Assembly (NCBI GenBank): GCA_029863645.1
Contig: JAOTVA010000011.1
Span: 1-61,879 of the forward strand
From: Gemmatimonadota bacterium
Lineage (GTDB): Bacteria; Gemmatimonadota; Gemmatimonadetes; Longimicrobiales; Gaopeijiaceae
DNA length: 61,879 bases
Reading direction: 5' to 3'
The notes under the pieces are model-generated. The model was not told the origin of the DNA, did not search any database, and saw only the letters and a list, made by a program, of their open reading frames with translations. Below, piece after piece: positions 25,225-33,228 of this stretch; position 1 is the first letter of the stretch, and each line of letters begins with the position of its first letter. Position numbers and translations under genes: made by a program.

Positions 25225-26028
25225 ATGTCACACGTCATTGCGATCGCAAACCAGAAGGGCGGCGTCGGCAAGACGACAACCGCGATCAACCTTGGCGCGT
25301 CCCTCGCCGTCGCCGAGAAGCGGACCCTCGTCCTCGACATTGACCCGCAGGGGAATGCGACGAGCGGGCTCGGGCTCACGAACCGCAACGCGCGGCCGAC
25401 GATCTATGATGTGCTGATTGGCCGAAGCTCGGTTGCGGCAGCCGTCATCGAGGGCGTTCACTTCCCCCACCTCGATGTCGTTCCGTCGACGCGGGACCTG
25501 GTCGGGGCCGAGATCGAGCTGGTTACGGCGATGAGCCGGGAATCCATTCTCCGAGCGGCGCTCTCGCCGGTGCGGGAGGAGTACGACTTCATACTCGTCG
25601 ACTGCCCTCCCTCTCTCGGACTCCTTACGCTGAATACCCTCACTGCCGCGGATTCAGTCCTGATTCCGATCCAGTGCGAGTTCTACGCGCTCGAGGGCTT
25701 GAGTCAGCTCCTAAACACAGTGCGCCTCGTCCAGCGGGGACTCAATCGAGCGTTGGAGATCGAGGGTGTCCTACTCACGATGTTCGACCGACGCCTCAAT
25801 CTGTCGAGGCAGGTCGCGGCCGAGGCGCGCGAGTACTTCGGCCCGAAGGTTTATCGAGCTGCCATCCCCCGAAACGTGCGTCTCGCCGAGGCCCCCAGCT
25901 TCGGCCAACCCATCGTCATGTATGACGTACTATCGAGCGGTGCGCAGGCGTATCTCGCTCTGGCACATGAGGTTATAGACAGGAGCACCAAGGCGCCGAA
26001 GTCAGCGACGGCCGGAGCCAGGGAATGA
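25225..26028 (+). CDS. parA: Chromosome partitioning ATPase ParA (Soj)
   Basis: A DNA-binding ATPase that, with ParB-parS, segregates the origin. The deviant Walker A is KGGVGKT (residues 11-17) in the family form NQKGGVGKTTTAINLGASLA. The DIDPQGNATSG motif follows, then VDCPPSLGLLTLN. Length 267 residues. I start at ATG 25225 (MSHVIAIANQK); the frame is open to 25171 but nothing there is conserved. It overlaps parB by ATGA. ParA in this setting usually also controls DnaA activity in some species, which is not visible here. Confidence 0.97.
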   Translation: MSHVIAIANQKGGVGKTTTAINLGASLAVAEKRTLVLDIDPQGNATSGLGLTNRNARPTIYDVLIGRSSVAAAVIEGVHFPHLDVVPSTRDLVGAEIELVTAMSRESILRAALSPVREEYDFILVDCPPSLGLLTLNTLTAADSVLIPIQCEFYALEGLSQLLNTVRLVQRGLNRALEIEGVLLTMFDRRLNLSRQVAAEAREYFGPKVYRAAIPRNVRLAEAPSFGQPIVMYDVLSSGAQAYLALAHEVIDRSTKAPKSATAGARE

Positions 26029-26903
26029 ACAAGCCTCGTTTGGGGAAGGGCCTGGGCGCGCTTCTTGGTGAGTACCTGGAGCCGGAGTCTGTTCCTGCTG
26101 ACGCCGGCCGATTGCCGCTCTCGGCGATCATCGCGAGCCCGCTTCAGCCTCGTCGAGTGTTCAACGACGAGGAGCTCGAAGAGCTGACGGCGTCCATTCG
26201 TGAGAACGGCCTCCTGCAGCCGCTTGTCGTTCGGCCGGCACCGGGCTCGCCCGACCGTTTCGAGCTCGTCGTCGGAGAGCGCCGCTTTCGGGCCGTCACG
26301 CGTCTGGGTTGGGATGACGTCCCTGTCATCATTCGCGAGGCCACAGACGAGACCCTCCTCGTGTTGGCACTGGTGGAGAATCTCCAGCGGGAGTCCCTGA
26401 ACCCGCTCGAAGAAGCGGAGGGCTACCTCGCTCTGAGCGACCGCTTCGAGCTGAGCCACGCCTCGATCGCTCAAGCCGTCGGCAAGGATCGCTCGACCGT
26501 GGCGAATATGATCCGCCTCCTGAAGTTGCCTCCTTCCTTGCGGAGACTATTGGAGGAAGGCCGCCTCACCCAGGGGCACGCTCGGGCCCTCCTGTCTCTG
26601 GACGATGCCGTGAAGGCCAGCGAGCTCGGGAGGCGCGCCGCGAAGGAGGGCTGGTCCGTTCGCGAACTGGAGCGCAGGGTGGGCGGCGCGGCCCGCAAGG
26701 CACGGCGCAAGCAACCGAAAGAGGACGACCCGGTCCTCCGGGCACTCTCCCAAGCGCTGGAGGCCCACCTCGCCACTCGTGTGGAGGTCAGACAGGGGCG
26801 AGGCGGCAAGGGCGCGATCGAGGTCAAATTCCACGGGACCGAGGACTTCGAGCGGCTCTTCGAGTTGATCGTCGGTCGCCGTGTCCACGAGATCGTGGAA
26901 TGA
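26025..26903 (+). CDS. parB: Chromosome partitioning protein ParB (Spo0J)
   Basis: A CTP-dependent DNA clamp that loads at parS. The N-terminal ParA-interacting tail is KPRLGKGLGALLGEYL. The CTPase region has ENGLLQPLVVRP and GERRFRA, and ENLQRESLNPLEEAEGY follows. The HTH SHASIAQAVGKDRSTVANMIRLLKLP reads parS. The C-terminal dimer domain ends IEVKFHGTEDFERLFELIVG. The perfect parS at 24533 is its expected loading site. ATGA overlaps at both ends tie it to parA and to the M23 peptidase gene. Confidence 0.97.
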   Translation: MNKPRLGKGLGALLGEYLEPESVPADAGRLPLSAIIASPLQPRRVFNDEELEELTASIRENGLLQPLVVRPAPGSPDRFELVVGERRFRAVTRLGWDDVPVIIREATDETLLVLALVENLQRESLNPLEEAEGYLALSDRFELSHASIAQAVGKDRSTVANMIRLLKLPPSLRRLLEEGRLTQGHARALLSLDDAVKASELGRRAAKEGWSVRELERRVGGAARKARRKQPKEDDPVLRALSQALEAHLATRVEVRQGRGGKGAIEVKFHGTEDFERLFELIVGRRVHEIVE

Positions 26904-27682
26904 CGGAGCCTTCACGTCGTCGGACGTATACGATCATGATCGTCCCCGAGGGGGGTCGTGAGAGCCGGTCGATCCACTTGTCCTATCGCCTCCTCCGCGG
27001 ATTGGCTGCTGGTTCCGCCGCGGTCGCCCTGGCACTAACGGTCATGGCCGGCAGCTGGTGGTACTTGGCGGCGCGCGCCGCGCGTGTTCCAGCGCTGGAG
27101 CGGGAGGTCGCCGTCATGTCCCGGGACCGGGAGCGCGTGGAAGCGTTGGTGCAACGGCTCGAGGCCGTCGAGGGCCAGTATGTGCGCATCCGTGACCTGT
27201 TCGGGCGAGCCCCGACGGATCCGCTATCCGAGGTCTGGCTCCCGCCCACAAGCGACCGCCGCAGCGGCACGAACGAAGCCCGGCCTGAGCACGGTCCCAC
27301 GCTCCCGAGCGTCTGGCCGCTCACGGAGCGGGGCTTCGTGACGCGCGGACTACACGAAGGGCTCCAGGGCGAACACCCGGGCCTCGATGTCGCCGTCGCC
27401 ACCGATTCCTACATCCGGGCATCCGGCGGCGGAACCGTCGTGGATGTCGGGGAGGACGCGGTGTACGGCCGCTTCGTCGTGATCGACCACGGTGAGGGTT
27501 ACGCGACACTCTACGGCCACGCGTCGGCGACGCTCGTCAGCCTGGGCCAGCCCGTGCGCGAGCGCCAGGTCATCGCCCTCAGTGGCTCGACCGGACGCTC
27601 CACCGGGCCGCACCTCCACTTCGAGGTGCTGGTCGAAGGTGAGCCGGTCGATCCTCTGACCGTGGTGGAACAACCTACCTGA
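26900..27682 (+). CDS. M23 family metallopeptidase (LytM/endopeptidase), membrane-anchored
   Basis: A predicted peptidoglycan endopeptidase facing the periplasm. It has a cytoplasmic tail of about 34 residues, one TM (about 35-57), a coiled coil (about 64-95), then the LytM fold. Zinc ligands are His159 and Asp163 in HPGLD and His240 in HLHFE, with catalytic His207 and His238. All catalytic residues are present, so it should be active rather than an EnvC-type activator. It overlaps parB by ATGA and precedes a bactofilin gene. M23 peptidases and bactofilins are often paired, the bactofilin polymer positioning the hydrolase. Confidence 0.92.
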   Translation: MTEPSRRRTYTIMIVPEGGRESRSIHLSYRLLRGLAAGSAAVALALTVMAGSWWYLAARAARVPALEREVAVMSRDRERVEALVQRLEAVEGQYVRIRDLFGRAPTDPLSEVWLPPTSDRRSGTNEARPEHGPTLPSVWPLTERGFVTRGLHEGLQGEHPGLDVAVATDSYIRASGGGTVVDVGEDAVYGRFVVIDHGEGYATLYGHASATLVSLGQPVRERQVIALSGSTGRSTGPHLHFEVLVEGEPVDPLTVVEQPT

Positions 27683-27799
27683 CTGGCAGGAACGCTATTT
27701 GCTGTGAGGTGACTCCGGTCCGGACGGCGTAGTGCCGGTCGGACGGATCTCGACTACATTCCCGGTCCTTTTTTCAGCTCCCATCAAAGGCGAAGCGCG

Positions 27800-28249
27800 A
27801 TGGCACGTGAGATGAGTGGCACCCCGCCGGAATCAGTCATTTCGATCATTGGACCCGGGATGACGGTCGTAGGCGACTGTCAAACTGAAGGCACCGTGCG
27901 TGTCGAGGGGGTCGTCGAGGGATCCATCAGCGCCGGGAAAGCCGTGGTCATCGGCAAACAGGGTAAGGTGATCGGCGATGTTCGCACGCAAGACGCGGTC
28001 ATCTCCGGCCACGTCAAGGGTACCCTCATTGCGGAATCCCGCCTCGAGCTCCAGGCGACCTGCCAGATCGACGGCGAGGTGCATACCCGGCGGATGCAGC
28101 TGGAGGAGGGCGCGGTCCTCAATGGCACAGTACAGATGGGCGACAAGCGGAAGGCTGCCGGCGCCTCCTCCGGCACCCCGGCGGCTGGCAAGGCCGAGAC
28201 CTCCGGCGAGGGCAAACGTCCGCCCGCTACGGCCCCCGCCGGCCGCTGA
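27800..28249 (+). CDS. Bactofilin (polymer-forming cytoskeletal protein)
   Basis: A 149-residue protein with a central right-handed beta-helix of about 90 residues: repeats such as GTVRVEGVVEGSISAGKAVVIGKQGKVIGDV and AVISGHVKGTLIAESRLEL. It has a short N-terminal tail and a Pro/Ala/Gly/Lys-rich C-terminal tail. Bactofilins form nucleotide-independent filaments that localise cell-wall enzymes and, in Myxococcus, the ParABS complex. Here it follows parA-parB-M23, and an operon-like link is likely although the gap of 117 bases could hold its own promoter (TACATT at 27755-27760). Start ATG 27800; another ATG lies four codons on. Confidence 0.92.
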   Translation: MAREMSGTPPESVISIIGPGMTVVGDCQTEGTVRVEGVVEGSISAGKAVVIGKQGKVIGDVRTQDAVISGHVKGTLIAESRLELQATCQIDGEVHTRRMQLEEGAVLNGTVQMGDKRKAAGASSGTPAAGKAETSGEGKRPPATAPAGR

Positions 28250-28388
28250 TTCACATGTTTCCCACTCCCACTCGGAGCGCATCACTTCGAGGGAGCCTGG
28301 GAGATCGTGCGACCTAACCCGTTTTATCCCAGCGTTTTACGAGGACGTCCGGCCGAGCCCGCGGAGGCCGCCTCCACAAGCTGGCTAC

Positions 28389-28397
28389 TTATCCACA
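28389..28397 (+). other. Perfect DnaA box outside oriC
   Basis: TTATCCACA, an exact match to the consensus, in the 191-base gap between the bactofilin and NIF3 genes. A small inverted repeat (CTATGC, 7-base loop, GCATAG) follows at 28407-28425. It may titrate DnaA or control the downstream gene. The rest of this gap shows no gene. Confidence 0.5.
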
Positions 28398-28440
28398 CCT
28401 TCTCCACTATGCAGCTTTCGCATAGGGTCCGTTCGTTTCG

Positions 28441-29199
28441 ATGAAATTAGAATCTCTCCTCCAATATATGGGGGAATATCTGGCGGTTGAGGGACATCCG
28501 GACTACCCGGGGGCCCTCAATGGCCTTCAGGTCGGAGGTCCCGATCGGGTCCAGAATCTCGCTGTCGCGGTAGACGCTTCCGAGGCGTCGATCCTCGAGG
28601 CGGCAGAGAAGGGAGCGGACCTGTTGATTGTGCACCACGGCCTATTCTGGGGCGGTTTGCGCCCTCTCACGGGACCGCTCCTGAGCCGAGTCCGCGCGCT
28701 CATCGAGAACGGACTGGCCCTGTACAGCTGTCATCTCCCTCTCGACGGCCATCCCGAAGTGGGAAACTCGGCCCTCCTCGGGCGGGCACTGGGCTTGGAG
28801 CTCGAGGGTCAATTCGCGGCTTTTCAGGGGGTGCCGGTGGGCTGGCACGGCCGGCCCGACGGCGCGCTGGACCTGTCAGGCCTCGTCTCCCAGGCAGAGC
28901 GAGTGCTGGGAAGCGCGGTCCACACCATCCCGGGTGGCGGCACGAGAATCGACCGCGTCGGCGTCGTCACCGGCGGGGGCGCTTCGTTCATCGAAGAGGC
29001 GGCCAGCATGGGGCTCGACGCACTCGTCACGGGTGAGGGGCCACATCACGCCCACTTCGACGCGATGGAGCTAGGCATCCACGTGATCTTCGGGGGCCAC
29101 TACGCCACCGAGACCTTCGGCGTGCGAGCCCTCGGTGCGCACCTGGCGGAGCGGTTCGACCTGTCGTGCACCTTCGTTGACCAGCCGACCGGGCTCTGA
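28441..29199 (+). CDS. NIF3-like dinuclear metal centre protein (YbgI family)
   Basis: A 252-residue member of the NIF3/YbgI family, with a di-metal centre and uncertain role (proposed GTP cyclohydrolase-type or tRNA/Fe-S-linked functions). Metal-site residues in order are His65-His66 in VHHGLFW, His98 and Asp102 in CHLPLD, and His220 with Glu224 in GHYATE. All six are in the family positions. The N-terminal DYPGALNGLQVGG segment is the usual NGLQV signature. It starts at ATG 28441 and is not overlapped by neighbours, and converges on the M28 gene. Confidence 0.92.
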   Translation: MKLESLLQYMGEYLAVEGHPDYPGALNGLQVGGPDRVQNLAVAVDASEASILEAAEKGADLLIVHHGLFWGGLRPLTGPLLSRVRALIENGLALYSCHLPLDGHPEVGNSALLGRALGLELEGQFAAFQGVPVGWHGRPDGALDLSGLVSQAERVLGSAVHTIPGGGTRIDRVGVVTGGGASFIEEAASMGLDALVTGEGPHHAHFDAMELGIHVIFGGHYATETFGVRALGAHLAERFDLSCTFVDQPTGL

Positions 29200-29212
29200 G
29201 CGGACTACGCTT

Positions 29213-30865
29213 CTACCGGACTGACATCATCGCGTCTCGCGCCGCCTTGAACTCCTGTCCCTCGTACCAGTTGGGCCAGCCGTCGTCCGCCGCGATGTCG
29301 AGCAACGTCAGCAGGCCAAGCGTACCCTGCTGGACGGCTCCGTCGAAGACGAAGTCTTCGCTGAACTCGTCGGACGGCGCGTGATAGTACACAGCCGTGT
29401 ACTCGGTCCGAATACTGTCGCCCCACTCCTCCGACTGGTCGACGAACTGCCAACCGTGCTCCACGTAGAGCGAAGGCACCCCGGCCTTTGCGAACGGGAA
29501 GTGATCGGACCGGAAGAAGTATCCGTTCTGCGGCTCCGCATCCGGCATGATCGTCAACCCGAGTTCCGCCGCACGAGGGCGCACGTATGCACCCAGCTCA
29601 CTGCGCTCCTCCCCCTGGACGATCACATCCCTCGTCTCGCCCCAAAGGTTCGCCCCATCGAAGTTGAGCTCGGCTACCGTCCGGTTCAGCGGGAAGAGGG
29701 GTGACTGCACGTACCACTCGGCACCGAGTAGGCCCTGCTCCTCGGCGCCTGTCGCGATGAACACCACAGACCGCTCAGGCGCGGTCTCTTGGGACGCCAA
29801 AGCCCGGGCCATCGCGATGATGAGCGCCGTGCCGGACGCGTTGTCGTACGCGCCGTTGTAGATCGAGTCACCGTCGATCGGCTCGCCAATGCCGAAGTGA
29901 TCGTAGTGGGAGGTGACGAGGATGTACTCGTCCGGTCTCGTCGATCCGCTTATCAGTCCAGCGACGTTCTGCGTCTCCACCCGCCTCACGCCGCTGTCGA
30001 CGCGACCACTCACGGTCACTCCCGTCTCGATCGCAGTGAAGCCGCGGGTAGCCGCCCGAGCCTTGAGGTCATCGAAGTCGTGACCGCCCAGCGCCAACGC
30101 TGCTCGTGCCACGTCGAGAGACACCCAGCCGATCAAACCCGCGGGAGCGGGGCCGGCTGGGTCAGGAGGAAGCGAGAACTGCTCTCCCGAGAAGCCGCCC
30201 CGGACGACACTCCAGGGGTACCCCGCCGGCTCGGTCTCGTGGACCACCAACGCGCCCAACGCTCCCTGCCGCGCCGCCTCTTCGTACTTGTAGGTCCACC
30301 TTCCGTAGTACGTCATCGCGACGCCACCGAATCGGTCCGGCTCGGTCGTCGGCGCAGGCGGATCGTTCACGAGAATCAGGATGTACTTTCCCGCGATATC
30401 CACGCCTGCGAAGTCGTCCCATTCGTTCTCCGGAGCGTCGATCCCGTAGCCGACGAAAACCAGTTCGGCCTGCCCGGACGCACCTTCCGCCTCGGGGTCA
30501 CCCGCGTTCAGGACGAAGTCGTCGAGGTACATGGGCGAGAGCTGTCCGCCGGGTCCCCGGAAGGATAGGGACACTGTCGAAGGAAGCGGCGTCGTTCCGA
30601 TGATCGGAAACGGCTGCAAGTACGAACCGTTGGGAGCTTCAAGCCCGTACTCCGCGAATCGGGCGGCGATGTACTCTGCAGCCATCCGTCCTCCCGGGTG
30701 GCCTGGTCCCCTACCGAGATACTCATCGGAAGAGAGCACTCTCATGTGGTCGGCGATCTCCGAGGGGGAGATCGCGGGGGTCGCGCCACTGTCGGCATCG
30801 GGCTGACACGCCAGCGCGGCAAGCGCGGCAAGCGCGAGGGCCGGGAGCATTGCAAGGCGGGACAC
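29213..30865 (-). CDS. M28 family peptidase with PA domain, lipoprotein
   Basis: A 550-residue exported exopeptidase. The signal peptide ends in ALAC, a lipobox. A protease-associated (PA) region of about 130 residues (VGYGIDAPENEWDDFAGVDIAGK to LIGWVSLD) precedes the M28 catalytic core. Metal ligands are SHYDHFG, AYDNASGTA, TGAEEQG, NFDGAN and the last His in YYHAPSDE; here the fourth ligand is the usual Asp. Start GTG 30865, with TGGAGG upstream. This and the peptidase at 1804 suggest reliance on extracellular peptide use, common in Gemmatimonadota. Confidence 0.9.
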   Translation of the reverse strand: MSRLAMLPALALAALAALACQPDADSGATPAISPSEIADHMRVLSSDEYLGRGPGHPGGRMAAEYIAARFAEYGLEAPNGSYLQPFPIIGTTPLPSTVSLSFRGPGGQLSPMYLDDFVLNAGDPEAEGASGQAELVFVGYGIDAPENEWDDFAGVDIAGKYILILVNDPPAPTTEPDRFGGVAMTYYGRWTYKYEEAARQGALGALVVHETEPAGYPWSVVRGGFSGEQFSLPPDPAGPAPAGLIGWVSLDVARAALALGGHDFDDLKARAATRGFTAIETGVTVSGRVDSGVRRVETQNVAGLISGSTRPDEYILVTSHYDHFGIGEPIDGDSIYNGAYDNASGTALIIAMARALASQETAPERSVVFIATGAEEQGLLGAEWYVQSPLFPLNRTVAELNFDGANLWGETRDVIVQGEERSELGAYVRPRAAELGLTIMPDAEPQNGYFFRSDHFPFAKAGVPSLYVEHGWQFVDQSEEWGDSIRTEYTAVYYHAPSDEFSEDFVFDGAVQQGTLGLLTLLDIAADDGWPNWYEGQEFKAARDAMMSVR

Positions 30866-30912
30866 GTAGCCTCCAGTCGAATCGGGTTCTGAGCCGCCGG
30901 ATGAACGGTAGG

Positions 30913-33171
30913 CTAGAAGAGACCGTCCAGATAGAGATGGGCCTTCCAGCGGTCGGCGCCGCGAACCGCGCGGGCGACATCGAGCCGCACCAATCCGTCC
31001 AGCAGCGAAATCCCGAGTCCGACCGACGCTAAAGGGTCATCCAGGCGAAACGAAGCGCGCGGGCCAACCCACCCGAGGTCGCTGAAGGCGCTCACACGCG
31101 CTGCCGCAACGTCGGTTGCGAGTTCCCCTCGGGCCCGCCAGAACGACGCCCCCAAGTACTCGTTGCTGTGAAATCCTCTGAGCGTCGCAGAGGACCCTAG
31201 GAAGAAGCTTCGCTGGACAGGTAGCGTGCCCCACGACGTGCCCGCGCCCACCTCCACCGCTCCCGCGAGTCCAAGAAGCAGTGGGTGGCTCACTGACAGC
31301 CGAGCGTCCGCCTTTTGGTACTGCGCGTCCCCGAAGCCCGCTTCTCCTGCCAGGCCTCCGGTGAACACCCAGCCGGACGGGTCTGTCCCCACGAACCACG
31401 ACAAGCCGGCCCGACCCCCGACGACGTCGATGTCGTCGGCCTGCAGTACCTGACTGACCGTGTCCTCTCGCAGGACGCCACGCAGTGAGAAGTCGGTCGT
31501 GCGGTCGACCGGTTGCTGTCGCTCGACGAAGCCTCGCAGATCCGTTCGTAGACTCGATCCGCGACGCCGGTACTCGATGGCCGCTCCGGTGGATCGAAAG
31601 TACTCTCCGCGATCGCCCCCGAGGGCGAAGTTCATCGCGGAACTCGGCAGGCCAAACGGATTGTCGCGGTCGTTCATGGACGCAAGGCGGTGGTAGCCCT
31701 CCGCCGTCCACTCGTTCGTCTCCGGCCCCCACCGCAGTCCCCCCGCCAGGTTTGGCACTCGGTCGCCTGTTCCGATGCGTGCAGACGCGTCGAAGTAGAC
31801 GTTCGAGCCGAGGGGAACGGAAGTGGACGTACCCACGCTCAGGCCTTCGACTCGGTTGTAGCGTAGCTGCCCTTGCTCGAGCCCCCAAGCCAGGCGCGGA
31901 CGGAAGCGCCGATACGTCGGGACCAACTCCTGAAGGTCGCTCGTCAGACCGTCGAGCTCTTCCTGGCTGAACCCGACCGGAGAGCGCCGACCGAAGTCAT
32001 CCGAAAGCGCGGTCGATTCCCGCAGCTCGCGACTCGTTGGCACGACGATCGTGTACGTCGTCTCAACGCCGTCGTCGTCGGTTTCGGTCGTCACCTCGCG
32101 CTGCCACCCCGGGGGTAGCTCGCCTTCGACCAGGATGTTGGACGGGGGTTCGTTCACCACGTATCCGCCCACGCTCCACTCCAGGGTCATCGGGATACGG
32201 AAGAGCCCACCTGCGCGCGCTTCCCCCTGAAAGGCGAACCGACGCGGAAGCCAGAACTCGAGCTCTTGGAGGCTACTCTCGACAGTGATGTAGTGGATCT
32301 CACCCTCGATCGGGCCGATAAACCCGGGAACGTCGTCGGCGTCCTCGGGCTGGTCCACGCGCATGTTCCAGGGCCTAGCCGGTCGGTAGGTAGCCCGCAC
32401 GAGTGACGCCGAAGCTGAATCGAGCCATAGCGAGCCCGCGACGAGCTCGAAGTCAGCACGGCGTGGCGCGACGCGCACCTCGTACAGAACCACGGCGAGG
32501 TCGTTCGCTGGGAGCCGTAGGCGCAGCGTGTCTCCCGGGGAGTACCGGTAGTGTACGAGAGAGGTGTCGGCCAGCGGGTGAAACGCCCAGTCATCGCCGA
32601 ACCTCAAACGGTCCGAGGAGGGATCGAAGTCGAAGCCCGGGAACTCGGTCTCGTCGAGGTACTCGGCCGCGAGGTCGTCAACGTCTGCGTCTGCTGCGCG
32701 CCTTCCGACCTCGACCGACACGTCACCCCCGGCAACCGAGGCGCTCCCCCGAGCGCGCTCAGGATCACTCGTGTCTATCCCGGCGATGGGTGCCGCGGTG
32801 CGCACCCCGATCCACTGGATCGCCTGCTCGCCGGTATCACTCCACCGGATGCGTGCGATTCGCTCGTGCTCGAAGAGGGCCCGCTCCCTGCGAAACCGAA
32901 GCGCTGTGATGCCCACGTACATCCTCTGTCTGAGCGTCGCCTCGTAGCTGCGGATACCGCTCACCTCCCTGAGCCGAGCCGAAACGGCACGCTGGACGAG
33001 CTCACGCGTCGCCGAATCCCAATATGTGTCCGAGGGGACGGGATCCTGGGCCACGGCCCCGTCCGCCTGAACACACATCAACGAAAGCAGGGAAAGGGCA
33101 AAGACTGAGGCGTGCCGGGACCAACTCCGTTGCCGCCCTCCCTGAGCTTGGGTACCATCTTGCGGATGCAT
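30913..33171 (-). CDS. Outer-membrane beta-barrel protein (DUF5686/BamA-like barrel)
   Basis: About 752 residues with a signal peptide (RHASVFALSLLSLMCVQADGAVAQ). A soluble N-terminal half of beta strands with acidic loops follows. From about residue 420 there are repeated aromatic-alternating strands (NVYFDASARIGTG, TAEGYHRL, AGLSWFVG, FFLGSSATLRGFHSNEYLG) up to the terminal YLDGLF, with the C-terminal Phe typical of barrels. SSATLRGF resembles the VRGY loop of Omp85/BamA-family barrels. I start at ATG 33171; GTG 33186 would add five residues. A transport or surface role is inferred; the substrate is unknown. It is divergent from the M14 peptidase gene, with only 57 bases between. Confidence 0.78.
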   Translation of the reverse strand: MHPQDGTQAQGGRQRSWSRHASVFALSLLSLMCVQADGAVAQDPVPSDTYWDSATRELVQRAVSARLREVSGIRSYEATLRQRMYVGITALRFRRERALFEHERIARIRWSDTGEQAIQWIGVRTAAPIAGIDTSDPERARGSASVAGGDVSVEVGRRAADADVDDLAAEYLDETEFPGFDFDPSSDRLRFGDDWAFHPLADTSLVHYRYSPGDTLRLRLPANDLAVVLYEVRVAPRRADFELVAGSLWLDSASASLVRATYRPARPWNMRVDQPEDADDVPGFIGPIEGEIHYITVESSLQELEFWLPRRFAFQGEARAGGLFRIPMTLEWSVGGYVVNEPPSNILVEGELPPGWQREVTTETDDDGVETTYTIVVPTSRELRESTALSDDFGRRSPVGFSQEELDGLTSDLQELVPTYRRFRPRLAWGLEQGQLRYNRVEGLSVGTSTSVPLGSNVYFDASARIGTGDRVPNLAGGLRWGPETNEWTAEGYHRLASMNDRDNPFGLPSSAMNFALGGDRGEYFRSTGAAIEYRRRGSSLRTDLRGFVERQQPVDRTTDFSLRGVLREDTVSQVLQADDIDVVGGRAGLSWFVGTDPSGWVFTGGLAGEAGFGDAQYQKADARLSVSHPLLLGLAGAVEVGAGTSWGTLPVQRSFFLGSSATLRGFHSNEYLGASFWRARGELATDVAAARVSAFSDLGWVGPRASFRLDDPLASVGLGISLLDGLVRLDVARAVRGADRWKAHLYLDGLF

Positions 33172-33228
33172 TGGTGCTACAAACACCGCGACCCACGGGG
33201 GCTCAGGCCCTCGGGTCGCTCAATACGG

